Shown here piece after piece: positions 8,702-17,795 of a stretch of 64,000 nt of DNA. Within the stretch, counting starts at the first letter, position 1. Each line of letters opens with the position of its first letter. The position numbers were made by a program, and so were the translations under genes. The notes beneath the pieces are model-generated. The model saw only the letters and a program-made list of their open reading frames with translations, made no database searches and was not told the DNA's origin. Source of the stretch: Palsa-601 sp963801185 (GTDB taxonomy: Bacteria > Actinomycetota > Acidimicrobiia > Acidimicrobiales > Bog-793); assembly GCA_963801185.1 (NCBI GenBank), contig CAWDDW010000001.1, positions 558,001-622,000 on the forward strand, in the 5' to 3' direction.

Positions 8702-9100
8702 ATGAGCGTCCGCGTGGAGATCGGGATCGACTGTGCCGATCCCGCCGAGCTCGCTCGGTTCTGGGCCGAAGCTCTCGGGTACGAGATCGGGCAACTCGGT
8801 CCGGACGGCACCTACCTCGACCTCGTCCCGGCCGCTCCCGATCAACCTGTCGTCTACTTCCAGCGAGTGCCCGAGCCGAAGACCGTGAAGAACCGGTTGC
8901 ATCTCGACCTGTGGGCGACAGAGCCCGAGACCGAGATCGAGCGACTGGCCGGCCTCGGTGCCCAGCTGGTCGGCGAACCCGTGGACGGCCTGACCGGGAG
9001 TTGGTGGCAGGTCATGACCGATCCCGCCGGGAACGAGTTCTGCGTCTGCCGGGAGCACGGGCCTAGGCCGTCTTCCTCGACGCAACAAGGCCGCTGTTAG
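8702..9100 (+). CDS. VOC superfamily (glyoxalase-like) protein
   Basis: A single-module vicinal-oxygen-chelate protein of 132 residues, beginning VEIGIDCADPAELARFWAEALGYEIG, with the typical later segments LHLDLW and a C-terminal MTDPAGNEFCVCRE. Relatives are small cytosolic proteins that act as glyoxalase or dioxygenase-like enzymes or as antibiotic-binding proteins; the substrate is not deducible. The ATG at 8702 is preceded by a GAGGGGG ribosome site. It stands alone between the tRNA-Arg gene and the cyclase gene. Confidence 0.85.
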   Translation: MSVRVEIGIDCADPAELARFWAEALGYEIGQLGPDGTYLDLVPAAPDQPVVYFQRVPEPKTVKNRLHLDLWATEPETEIERLAGLGAQLVGEPVDGLTGSWWQVMTDPAGNEFCVCREHGPRPSSSTQQGRC

Positions 9101-9121
9101 CCTTTCAGCCGGTGCACGCGG

Positions 9122-12100
9122 GTGGTGACCATGGGTGAGCTGCCGACCGGGACGGTGACCTTTCTGTTCACCGACATCGAAGGTTCGACGCGCCTGCTGC
9201 AGCATCTCGGCGACGACATCTACGACCGGCTGCTGGGCGAGCACCACCGGATCCTTCGCGACGCCATCGCCGCCCACGACGGAGTCGAGATCTCGACCGA
9301 GGGCGACGCTTTCTTCGTTGTCTTCGCGCGTGCCGCCGACGCTGTAGCCATGACGCTCGATGCTCAGACCGCTCTTGGCTGCCATGAATGGCCCGAAAGC
9401 GGGGCAGTTCGCGTCCGCATGGGCCTGCACACCGGCCTCGGGCGACTCGGCGGCGACAGTTACGTCGGATTGGCTGTGCACCAGGCAGCTCGGATCAGCT
9501 CCTCTGCTCACGGCGGTCAGGTGGTGTCCTCTCAGGCGACGCGCGATGCTGCCGGCGTGCTGGCTGGAGTTGCCTGGCAAGGCCTCGGTCACCACCGCCT
9601 GAAGGACCTCGGTGGCCCCGTCGAGCTCTTCCAGCTCTGCCACCCTGATTTGATCCCAGAGTTCCCACCACTTCGCTCGCTTCGAGCGCGTCAGCCACAA
9701 CCTGCCCGTCCAGCTGTCCTCGTTCCTCGGTCGGGGCGAGGAGCTTGCACTTGGGGCGAAACTGCTGGCCTCCACGAGGCTGCTCAGCATCACCGGCCCG
9801 GGCGGGACGGGAAAGACGAGGCTCGCCTATCAAATCGCGGCAGACGAGCTGCAGCAGTACCCCGACGGGGTGTGGGTGACCGAGCTGGCCTCCGTGTCGA
9901 ACCCCGCCCTCGTCCCCGCCGCGCTCCTCGCGGCAGTCGGGCTTCGCGATGAGCCTGGCCGAACGGCTACCGAGACGATCGTCTCGCACCTGCGCAACCG
10001 GAAGGCGCTCGTGGTGCTCGACAACTGTGAGCATCTCATCGCTGCCGCCGCCGCCCTTGCCGCCGAGCTCTTGAGAGGATGTCCTGAGCTCCGGATCCTA
10101 TCGACGAGTCGCGAGCCCCTCCGTGTGACAGGCGAGAGCGTCTGGGCGCTCGGGCCGCTCACTCTGCCCGCTGCCGGCGCCGTGCCACTCGAGGTTCTCG
10201 CCACCACCGACGCGGTCGCTCTGTTCTGCGAGCGCGCTGCCGAGGCAACGGTCGGATTCACCCTGAGCGCCGGAAACGCGTCAGCCGTCGAGGCGATCTG
10301 CCGGCTCCTCGAGGGCATCCCACTTGCCCTCGAGCTGGCGGCTGCCCGCGTGCGGACCCTCCCGCTCCCCCTACTAATCGAGCGCCTCGGGCACAGTCTT
10401 GACCTCCTGTCCAAGGGCGTCCGTGGTGCCGCCGACCGTCAGGCCAGCCTGCGGGGCACGATCGCCTGGTCCCACGATCTGTTGAGCGACACCGAGCGGT
10501 CGCTCTTCCGCCGGCTGTCTGTGTTCGCCGGTGGCTTCACGTTGGAAGCGGCCGAAGGAGTCGGTGCCGGCGACGCGCTCGAGGGCGTCGAGGTGCTGGA
10601 CACACTCGACTCCCTCGTCGACAAGTCCCTCGTCGCCCTTGGCGAGGAGCGCGCCGGCGAGGGGCGCTACCGGCTGCTCGAGACGATCCGGACGTACGCC
10701 GCCGAGCGGGTGGAGGAGGCCGGCGAGCAGACGGTCCTCGCCGAGCGCCACGCCACTTACTTCGCCCAGCTGGCCCACGACTGCGCAGGGCAGGGTGAGA
10801 GCGTGAAAGCCCTCGATCGCCTGGAGGCCGACCACCCCAACCTGCTCGCCGCTCTCGACCACCTCGCGAGCTGCGACGAGCCGATCGGCCACGGCCAGCT
10901 CGCTGCCGACCTGTCGTCGTTCTGGGACCTGCGCGGTCATTGGCGACTCGCCCGTCGCGAATTGCTCCGCTACCTGGCTCGAGGCAGCGGCGACCGAGCC
11001 CTCGAGGCCCAGTGCGCGCACGGCCTCGGCACGGTCGCGTTCAACCTCGGGGACTACCCCGAGGCCCGTGTCCGCCTCGAGACTGCTCTCGGCGTCGCCC
11101 GCGAGGTTGGTGACCCCCGGCTGGAGGGACGGTGCTACCGGGACCTCGGAAGGGTCTCCACGAGACTCGGGGACCACATCGAGGCCCGCGCCAGCTACGA
11201 GCACGCCCTCAGCATCGCCCGCGAGGTCGGTGACCGCCGGTTCGAAGGCCACTGTGTCGGCGACCTCGGCATCGTCGCCTCGTTCCTCGGGGACTACCCC
11301 GAGGCCGGTGCCCGCTACGAGGTGGCCCTCGGCATTGCCCGCGACGTCGGGGACCGCCGCTTCGAGGGCACCTGGGTCGGGGACCTCGGTTTTGTCGAAT
11401 TCAACCTGGGGAACTACACCGAGGCCCGGGCTCGCTTCGAGGACGCGTTGGGCATTGCCCGCGAGGTCGGTGACCGGCGCTTCGAGGGCTGGTGGATCGG
11501 TGGCCTCGGCAACGTCGCCGCCAGCCTGGGGGACTACTCAGGGGCCCGGGCCCGCTTCGAGGAAGCCCTCGGCATTGCCCGCGAGCTCGGGGACCGCCGC
11601 GGAGAGGGCATGTGGATCGGAGACATCGCTGCCAACGCCTCAGCCCTGGGGGACTACACCGAGGCGGGTGCCCGATATGAGGAGGCTCTGACTATCGCCC
11701 GCGAGGTCGGGGACCGCGGCGCCGAGGGCTTGTGGATCGGAGGACTCGGCACCCTCGCCTCGAAGAGCGGGGAGTACGTCGAGGCCAGAGCGCGCTTCGA
11801 GGAGGCGCTGACGATCGCCCGCGAGATCGGTGACCGCCCTTCAGAGGGCATGTGGATAGCGGGCCTCGGCGCTGACGCCTCCGCTCTCGGGGACTACGCC
11901 GCGGCCCAAGCGCGCTTCGAGGAGGCGCTGGCCATCGCCCGCGAAAACGGCGACCGCGTCCTCGAGGGTGAGTACGTCGGCGGCCTCGGCGACGTCGCCT
12001 CGCGGCGCGGCGACCACGCCGAGGCTCGCGCCCGCTTCACAGAGGCCCTGACCATCGCCCGCGACCTCGGCAAGGCGAATGTCAGCCTATTGGAGGCCTG

Positions 12101-12347
12101 CGCTGGGCTCTTCGCCGAACTCGGTCGTTGTGAGGATGCCGTCGGTCTCTTGGCCGCGGCCGACAACCTCGACAACGGAGCCCGCAAGGCGCGGGCCAAA
12201 TCGGAGCAAGCTAGATACGACGCCGCACTCGCAACGTGCCGGCAGCAACTCGACGAAGAGACCGTCGAGTCCGCCGCCAAGCGCGGCCGCGCGCTCGATT
12301 GGGCGTCCTCTGTCGAGACCGCTCTGGAAGTCCTGGGGCGGGATTGA
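9122..12347 (+). CDS. adenylate cyclase - STAND ATPase - TPR signalling protein (frame broken at ~9683)
   Basis: Class III nucleotide cyclase domain (metal-binding FTDIEGST near residues 16-23, EGDAFFVVF, HTGLGRLGGDSYVGLAVHQAARI), then a STAND/NB-ARC ATPase (Walker A GPGGTGKTR, VVLDNCEHL, ILSTSREPL, GIPLALELAAARV), then nine 40-residue TPRs. This fusion is a known actinobacterial architecture. The frame changes by one base near 9683: the cyclase frame reads PPLRSL then turns non-coding, while the other frame resumes RVSHNLPVQLSSFLGR. Dropping one base there restores one protein of about 1,075 residues. The cue it senses is unknown. A strong hairpin follows the gene. Confidence 0.85.
11049..12122 (+). 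repeat. nine tandem 120-bp TPR-coding repeats
   Basis: From 11049 the coding sequence repeats every 120 bp, each unit encoding a 40-residue TPR of the form GDYxEARARFEEALxIAREVGDRRxEGxWxGGLGxVASxL. Eight units are well conserved and the ninth (from 12009) decays into the C-terminal region. Several neighbouring units are closely similar at the DNA level, suggesting recent expansion or gene conversion. The 40-residue period with a conserved GDRRxEG link is longer than a canonical 34-residue TPR. Confidence 0.9.
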
Positions 12348-12377
12348 CAGACGAGACCGCCCTCATTCCCAATCGAA

Positions 12378-12403
12378 CGGGAGGGCGTCTGCGCGCCCTC
12401 CCG
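12378..12403 (+). terminator. strong GC hairpin after the cyclase-STAND gene
   Basis: The arms CGGGAGGGCG and CGCCCTCCCG form a perfect 10-bp stem around a 6-base loop, about 30 bases after the stop codon. There is no T-tract, which is common for terminators in GC-rich actinobacteria. Confidence 0.6.
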
Positions 12404-12458
12404 AGGGCGAACGGTCGACTGATGCCGTCGGCCGAGTGACTGGCACGAGCGGTTAGAA

Positions 12459-12857
12459 GTGGAAGACCTCGACCGTGCGAGGTACATCTCGCTGACGACT
12501 TTCCGAAGGGACGGCTCACCAGTTTCATGCCCGGTGTGGATCACGGGCGCTGGTGGCAACTACGTGTTCACCACCGGGGACACCGCATGGAAGACGCGTC
12601 GGCTGCTCCGCAACGCATCGGTACAAGTGCAAGCGTGCGACATGAGAGGCCGCGTCAAGCCCGGAGCCGCCGTGTACACGGGCACAGGCGAGGTGGCGAC
12701 CTCAAGGGAGGCTGTAGCCGCCGCCGAACAGGCCCTGTCGGCCAAATATGGCTGGCAGTTCAAGGCCACCAAGGTCGTCGACGGCGTGAGGGCCAGGTTC
12801 GGTCGGGGCGCTGACCAAGAGGTCGTCGCAATTCGCCTCTCGCTCAGCGAGAACTGA
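12459..12857 (+). CDS. PPOX-class F420-dependent oxidoreductase-like protein
   Basis: A split-barrel flavin/deazaflavin-binding protein of 132 residues, usual for this family: YISLTTFRRDGSPVSCPVW, then TGDTAWKTRRLLRNASVQVQACDMRG. These single-domain proteins in actinobacteria mostly bind F420 or FMN and reduce quinones or heterocycles; the specific reaction is not visible. The GTG at 12459 gives the standard N-terminus, and no ATG fits. It ends about 30 bp before the convergent W/Y-repeat gene. Confidence 0.85.
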   Translation: MEDLDRARYISLTTFRRDGSPVSCPVWITGAGGNYVFTTGDTAWKTRRLLRNASVQVQACDMRGRVKPGAAVYTGTGEVATSREAVAAAEQALSAKYGWQFKATKVVDGVRARFGRGADQEVVAIRLSLSEN

Positions 12858-12885
12858 CCGATCAACAGCAGGATGACGCGCTCTC

Positions 12886-13560
12886 TTACGCGAGGAGCAG
12901 TTCTTGGGACTGAGAATCCGATGCGTTCAGACTGGACAAGAAACTCTCGGCGATCCTGTGGGCCTTGTCCGCAAACCCTGAGGCTTCAAGGGTCGTCGAT
13001 ACCGGCCGGCTGTGAAGCACGCGAACCTCTTCCGACCGAGTGACTTCCCGTTGGGCAGTCGTGTCCGCGCCACCGCCCTGAGCTGGCTCGAAGTGCAACC
13101 GGGCGCTGCGGATCGTCTCGCGGTATGTCGCGAAGGCTTGTGCGACGGCCGCCTCGGAAGCCGACAGAGCGTCCTGCAGGGCTCGGACGTAGTGATCTCG
13201 GGCAGAGGTCATGCTCGCCTCGTAGGCCTGTCGGATCTCGGCCTCAGACCTCTTGTACGTCGCAAGGGCTTGGGCAATGACTGCGCCCCGGCTGTTGGGC
13301 TGCGAGTCGACGACGTCGCGTCGGCTGACGGGCGCGTTGGCGACCTGTTGTTTGTAGGTGGTCCACGCCTGCACCAGCGCCTGACTACGCACGGCCGAGG
13401 CACTCGCTTGCTGCGAGCGATACTCGCCCTGGGCAGACACGACCGCTTCCTCGTACGAGCGTCGCGGGAGCTCTACGGCGTCGCAGCAGAGCAGCCAGCC
13501 TATGTCGATGTCGATCAGGCAGTCGTGGCGTGCATCGACCGCAATCGCGTCCCTATTCAT
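12886..13560 (-). CDS. W/Y-repeat helical protein (paralog of 3059-3550)
   Basis: Family not recognised. The 224-residue product has a central helical region (ALVQAWTTYKQQVANAP, then LATYKRSEAEIRQAYEASM and QAFATYRETIRSA) that aligns with the protein at 3059-3550, including the rare string VANAP followed by a basic pair. Extra parts are an N-terminal ~45 residues with a short hydrophobic stretch (DIDIGWLLCC) and a Ser-rich C-terminal tail (SFLSSLNASDSQSQELLLA). The ATG at 13560 is chosen because of a GGGGGAC ribosome site upstream; the frame is open further to 13704. Convergent with the PPOX gene. Confidence 0.65.
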   Translation of the reverse strand: MNRDAIAVDARHDCLIDIDIGWLLCCDAVELPRRSYEEAVVSAQGEYRSQQASASAVRSQALVQAWTTYKQQVANAPVSRRDVVDSQPNSRGAVIAQALATYKRSEAEIRQAYEASMTSARDHYVRALQDALSASEAAVAQAFATYRETIRSARLHFEPAQGGGADTTAQREVTRSEEVRVLHSRPVSTTLEASGFADKAHRIAESFLSSLNASDSQSQELLLA

Positions 13561-13795
13561 ATCCGTCAAGTCCCCCGCTACATCCACAAGAGAGTTATCG
13601 ACCCGGTAAGTGCCAACTCTGAGTCCAACTGGCGCCCTGCAACCGAACTGCAACCACTTAGCCACGATGCTGAGGGCGGACATGACCGCCTGCGTGGCCA
13701 GCACAAACCCCTCGGGGCTGTCTCGGCGGTCCCGGTATCGATGAGGTCGCCCCTGGGTGCCTCGGAGACGGTCTGCCGGTCGGTGACGAACTTGC

Positions 13796-14542
13796 TCAGG
13801 AGGCGGTCAGGTGACCGATGCACGTATCTCCGTCGTTGTTGCTGTTGGTGTCGTCGGGACAGATCGTGTCCGACCACTTGACGCCGGTCAGGTTGACGGA
13901 ACTAAAGGTCGCTCCCTTCAAGTTGGCATCGGTCAAGTTGGCATCGGCCAGGTTGGCATGCGTCGCGTCGCCATCCAAAAGGTCAGTGTCGGTCATGTTG
14001 GCGTGACTCAGGTCGGCGTAGGCGACGTCGCCGTCGTGCAGGATGATCGTGGTCAAGTTGGCGCTCGTCAGGTCGGCGTAGGCGAGGTCGGCGCTGACCG
14101 CGTCGGCGTTGGTCAGATTCGCGTCGGTGAGATTGGCGTGGTACAGGTAGCCGCTGGTCAGGTTGGCAGTGATCAGCAAGGAGCCAGCAAGATCGACGTA
14201 GGGCCAAGAAGCGCTGGACAGATCGCACACGCTGAAGTTCAAGCGCGGCCCCGGAGGCGATGTGCAGTAATTCACCGTTGCCCCGGCAGGGCCTTCGGGA
14301 CCTCTCGGACCCGCCTGGCCCTGAGGACCGACGGAGTTCCAGGAGATCCGTTTCGACCCGCTCGGACACGTCGGCGCCTTGGTCCCGACTTTCGAGAGCT
14401 CCCCCTTCGTCGACACGCAGCCGTAGTAGGTGGTGTTCGCGCTGCTGGCCCCGGCTGTGACTGCGGCCGTGAGCCCGGTGGCGACCGTTGCTCCTGCAAT
14501 CACAGCGGTCACGACCAGGACCGCAGTCTTCGGAGTTCTCAT
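13796..14542 (-). CDS. secreted collagen-like / pentapeptide-repeat protein
   Basis: A 248-residue exported protein. The N-terminus (MRTPKTAVLVVTAVIAGATVATG) is a signal peptide or anchor. Next are a four-cysteine-containing head (YYGCVSTKGEL, APTCPSG), a short collagen-like Gly-x-y run (GPQGQAGPRGPEGPAG), and about 20 pentapeptide repeats of the A-[DN]-L-x-x type forming a right-handed square helix, ending in a C-terminal DTICPDDTNSNNDGDTC segment with possible Ca-binding character. The ATG at 14542 has an AGGAG ribosome site; the frame upstream is not signal-peptide-like. It diverges from another exported beta-helix protein, suggesting a surface-protein locus. No enzyme function is evident. 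Confidence 0.82.
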   Translation of the reverse strand: MRTPKTAVLVVTAVIAGATVATGLTAAVTAGASSANTTYYGCVSTKGELSKVGTKAPTCPSGSKRISWNSVGPQGQAGPRGPEGPAGATVNYCTSPPGPRLNFSVCDLSSASWPYVDLAGSLLITANLTSGYLYHANLTDANLTNADAVSADLAYADLTSANLTTIILHDGDVAYADLSHANMTDTDLLDGDATHANLADANLTDANLKGATFSSVNLTGVKWSDTICPDDTNSNNDGDTCIGHLTAS

Positions 14543-14858
14543 AGGTGCTCCTCTCGTAGGGCGAGCGCAGTCCCTCGCTGCAGGGAGAGCCTTGCAGTTC
14601 GACGACGTCAGTGCCTTCGGTGCCGCCACAGAGGCCTCGGATGCTCTCGGCCACGAGCAGCGGCCAGATGAGCGACGAGGGTCATCCAGCGGTCGTCGGC
14701 CAGAATGACAGACGTGCCCCCAAGGCTCGCTCCAGCTATCAAGGTGTTCTCCGTGGCAGCAGAGGACCGTCCCTCTGCTGGGAGGTGTGCTTCGAGGCCC
14801 TGCGGGTGGCACCAGCTCTGCGTGGCGCTGCCGCGCGCCTGGCTGCTACCGTGTGATG
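14543..14858. other. divergent intergenic region between two secreted-protein genes
   Basis: No convincing gene on either strand. It holds an imperfect hairpin around 14578-14598 (CTGCAGGG...CCTTGCAG) near the start of the pentapeptide gene and leads into the heptamer repeat. Promoters for both flanking genes must lie here, but I could not assign -35/-10 pairs with confidence. Confidence 0.5.
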
Positions 14859-14914
14859 CCGTCTCCCGTCTCCCGTCTCCCGTCTCCCGTCTCCCGTCTC
14901 CCGTCTCCCGTCTC
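14859..14914. repeat. eight perfect copies of the heptamer CCGTCTC
   Basis: Exactly 56 bp made of eight uninterrupted CCGTCTC units. The array ends 26 bases before the likely start codon (14941) of the secreted beta-helix gene, so it sits where the promoter or 5' leader should be. Perfect short tandem repeats of this kind change copy number by slippage. Confidence 0.95.
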
Positions 14915-14940
14915 ATTTGTCGATGTATCGAGAGGTCGCG

Positions 14941-16709
14941 ATGCCTGCCGCGCAGCTCCCATCCATCGTCCGAGGCCGTACATTCACTGCTCTCGTAGTC
15001 GCTGCCCTCGCCGGCGGCGCGCTGCTGTTCGGAGCGACCCCACCCGCCAACGCCACCACGACGGTCACGTTGTACGTCAGCAAGAGCGGCACTGCGACGA
15101 GCGGTTGCGCGTCCTCGGCCCACGCGTGCGGGACGATCGGCGATGCGGTCACTGCGGCCGAGGCCGACACCGGCGATGACGTCACGATCGACGTCTCCGC
15201 CTCGAGCACGGCCTATGACGAGCTCGTTGTCATCGACGACACGACGAACCCTTCGCTGACCATCGCTGGCGCCGGCGCGTCCTCGACGACGTTGAGCGGC
15301 TCGGGCGATGGCTGCGACATCACGATCACCGACGGCGTCGTCACGGTGAGCGGACTGACGGTCACTGACGGATCGAGCTCGAACGGCGGCGGAGTTTGCA
15401 ACGGCGACGCCGTGACCCTCACGAACGACGTCCTCTCGGACGACGACGGCTACAACGGCGGAGGGGTCGATAACAACGGGGACGCGACCTTCACCGACGA
15501 CACGTTCACCAAGGACACAGCGACGGAGTACGGCGGTGGCGTCTATACCGCAGAGGGGGACCAGCTCATCTCGACTGGCAGCACCTTCACCCATGACAGC
15601 GCCTACCAGGGTGGAGGTGTCTTCAATGGCGGTAGCTCCGGTGTGGAGGGAGGCACCCTGTCGGACGACTCAGCGACGGACGGCGGGGCCGTGGCCAATT
15701 ACAACGGCACCTTGCTCAAGAGCGCCACCTTGTCGAACGATACCGCTACCGGCGACGGCGGTGGCCTCTACAACGAGTACTACCACATGACCGTGACGGA
15801 CGACACGTTCTCGTCGGACTCCGCCACGGACGACGGTGGGGGCATCTACGCGATCGCTGGTGTGACGGTTACGGGCAGCACCTTCACCATGGACAAGGCT
15901 GAGTTCGGCGGTGGCTTTTCGAACTCCGGCACGATCGTCACGCTCAACAACGACACGTGGTTCGACGACAGCGCGACGACCTCGGGGGCGCGTTCTACAA
16001 CGGCGGCACCTCGACCCTCGCAGACGACACCCTGTCGGGCAACACCGCGCCGAGCGGTGCCGGCATCGAAGAAGCTGGGACGTTCACCATCTCGACGTCC
16101 ATTTTGAACAAAGACGGGTGCACGATCGAGGCTGGGGCAACCGTGACCGACGCCGGGTACAACGTGGAGTCCGACAAGTCCTGCAATCTCGGCTCACACA
16201 GCAAGACGGGCAGCTCCTCGATCGGGCTAGCGACCGCGCTGGCGGCGAACGGCTCAAAGGGACCAGAGACGCTCGCGATAGGCACTGCAAGCTCAGCGTT
16301 CGAGGAGGTCCCGACCACCTCGTGCACGATCACGACCGACGAACGGGGCGATCCGAGGCCGGGCATCGCCGGCAAGGACTGCGACGCCGGCGCCTTCGAG
16401 CTCCAGCCGAGCGCGCCGTCCGCCCCGCGGAACGTCAAGGCCACGGCGGGCAAGGAGTCGATCACGGTGTCCTGGTCGCCACCGTCGTCGGACGGCGGCA
16501 CCAACCTCTCGTCGTACGAGGTCTACTGCTCGACGAAAAAGACCGTGACCGACAGCGGTAAGGCCAGCGCGACCGCAAGCGGCACGGCGAAGTCAGCGAA
16601 AGTCTCCAAGCTGAAGTCAGGCACGACGTATTACTGCGTCGTGGTGGCGACGAACTCCAAAGGCACCTCTCCGGTGTCCTCGCGGGTAAGCGCCAAGCCG
16701 AAGGCCTGA
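14941..16709 (+). CDS. secreted right-handed beta-helix protein with FN3 domain (frame broken at ~15988)
   Basis: Exported protein of about 590 residues: signal peptide (TALVVAALAGGALLFGATPPANA), then a polymorphic-outer-membrane-like parallel beta-helix with recurrent GGGV[YF]N and DDTFSxDSAT coils, and a C-terminal fibronectin type III domain (APRNVKATAGKESITVSW to YYCVVVATNSKG). The reading frame changes at 15984-15990: one frame gives DDSATTSG, the other resumes GGAFYNGGTSTL. Adding one G to the GGGGG run at that point gives SGGAFYNGG and restores the protein. The ATG at 14941 with an AGAGG ribosome site is preferred over the ATG at 14923. A perfect heptamer array lies just upstream. Function is unknown; adhesion or glycan binding is plausible. 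Confidence 0.8.
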
Positions 16710-16784
16710 AACCGCCCATAGAACGCCTCTGAGACAAGGTCCGGGTCACAAGGCCAGCCGCGTAACTCTCGGTTCATTCGCAAC

Positions 16785-16961
16785 TCAGGGTCTCCCCACG
16801 ACCAGAACCTCGTCGCGCGGCGCCGCGCCGCAGAGGGAGGGCCACCCCAGCGGGGTCTGGCGCTCGCGATGGCAAGCGTCTGACGCTGCCAAACGGACGA
16901 GGAGGTCGCGAATGGCTGGATCGTGCAGCACGCACGCGTGGTAGACCACAACGAAGGCCAC
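16785..16961 (-). pseudogene. PIN-domain toxin remnant (58 codons)
   Basis: Beginning with a GTG two bases after the stop of the HTH gene, the frame reads VAFVVVYHACVLHDPAIRDLLVRLA, which is the N-terminus of an actinobacterial PIN-domain RNase toxin. Two changes stand out: the usual first acidic residue (VVYDAC) is His here, and after about 25 residues the sequence becomes unlike a PIN domain and stops at 16785. An intact toxin would be about 140-190 residues. So this is a decayed toxin beside a retained antitoxin. Confidence 0.7.
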
Positions 16962-16963
16962 GA

Positions 16964-17437
16964 TCAGTCGTCGCCGTAAAGCCCAGCGTCCTCTGCTTCT
17001 CTGGTCAGTCCGCGCTGCACCTGGCGCCGGCGATTCTCATCTTTCCTCTGATGCTCTAACACGTCGATCAAGCGGACCCTCCGGTGCGACCCAACCTTGC
17101 GAAACTCAAGCTGACCCGACTCGAGCAGACCGATCAGATACGGGCGCGAGACGTTGAGCAGATCCGCCGCTCGCTGGGTCGTGAGCTCGGCGTGGACCGG
17201 AGCAACGGTCACGGCGTTGCCCTTTGAGAGCTCGTCCAGAACGTCGATGAACAACTTGAGAGCCGCCGCAGGCACGGCCACTCTCACCTCAGGGGCATCC
17301 TCGACGCAGAGGACGACCCGCCCAGAGGGTGTTGGATGGCGCCGAAGGTGCGCCGATAGAGCCTCGGTGGCGTCAGCGGCGCTCGCTGCCGTCTCCGAAT
17401 CCAGGACCATCAGGTCGTTGAGCCTTACGACTGTCAT
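16964..17437 (-). CDS. excisionase-type HTH antitoxin
   Basis: A 157-residue DNA-binding protein: the N-terminal half is a variable domain, and the C-terminal half carries a MerR/excisionase-type helix-turn-helix (LTTQRAADLLNVSRPYLIGLLESG) with the wing FRKVGSHRRVRLIDVLEHQ. In actinobacteria this family is the usual antitoxin upstream of PIN toxins, and here a PIN remnant starts 2 bp downstream. The antitoxin looks intact while the toxin does not, so it may persist as an orphan regulator. tRNA-Lys and tRNA-His lie just upstream. Confidence 0.85.
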   Translation of the reverse strand: MTVVRLNDLMVLDSETAASAADATEALSAHLRRHPTPSGRVVLCVEDAPEVRVAVPAAALKLFIDVLDELSKGNAVTVAPVHAELTTQRAADLLNVSRPYLIGLLESGQLEFRKVGSHRRVRLIDVLEHQRKDENRRRQVQRGLTREAEDAGLYGDD

Positions 17438-17508
17438 CCACTAATGGATACGAGGAATTGGCCTCAATCGCAATATTCGCAACAATCGAATCCTTCGCAG
17501 TGTGCTGG

Positions 17509-17582
17509 TGCGCCCCCCGGGACTCGAACCCGGAACCTGCGGATTAAGAGTCCGTTGCTCTGCCAAATTGAGCTAGAGGCGC
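17509..17582 (-). tRNA. tRNA-Lys (anticodon CUU)
   Basis: The minus strand folds as a 74-base cloverleaf with acceptor GCGCCTC pairing with GGGGCGC, anticodon loop CTCTTAA (anticodon CUU), T-arm CCGGG-TTCGAGT-CCCGG and discriminator A. CCA is not encoded. Confidence 0.95.
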
Positions 17583-17645
17583 ATCGTTCGGCACGAGACA
17601 CTAGCCGGTCCAGACTGCCGGCTCACGCCAAATGGCACCGAATGG

Positions 17646-17719
17646 GGTGACCGAGGGGACTCGAACCCCCGACATTCGGGACCACAACCCGACGCTCTAC
17701 CAACTGAGCTACGGCCACC
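17646..17719 (-). tRNA. tRNA-His (anticodon GUG)
   Basis: Cloverleaf on the minus strand with the histidine-specific extra 5' G opposite discriminator C73, acceptor GTGGCCG pairing with CGGTCAC, anticodon loop TTGTGGT (anticodon GUG) and T-arm GGGGG-TTCGAGT-CCCCT. CCA is not encoded. Adjacent to tRNA-Lys, 63 bp apart. Confidence 0.95.
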
Positions 17720-17795
17720 ATGCCCGGACTCCGTGCTGGCCGAGCCATCAAGGCCTCGCCTGCCTGAGCGCCGCGAACCCTTCTAGCATGTCACA

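Noticed and set aside
14859..14914. CRISPR-like array
   Set aside because: Uninterrupted 7-bp tandem repeat without spacers and no cas gene in the window.
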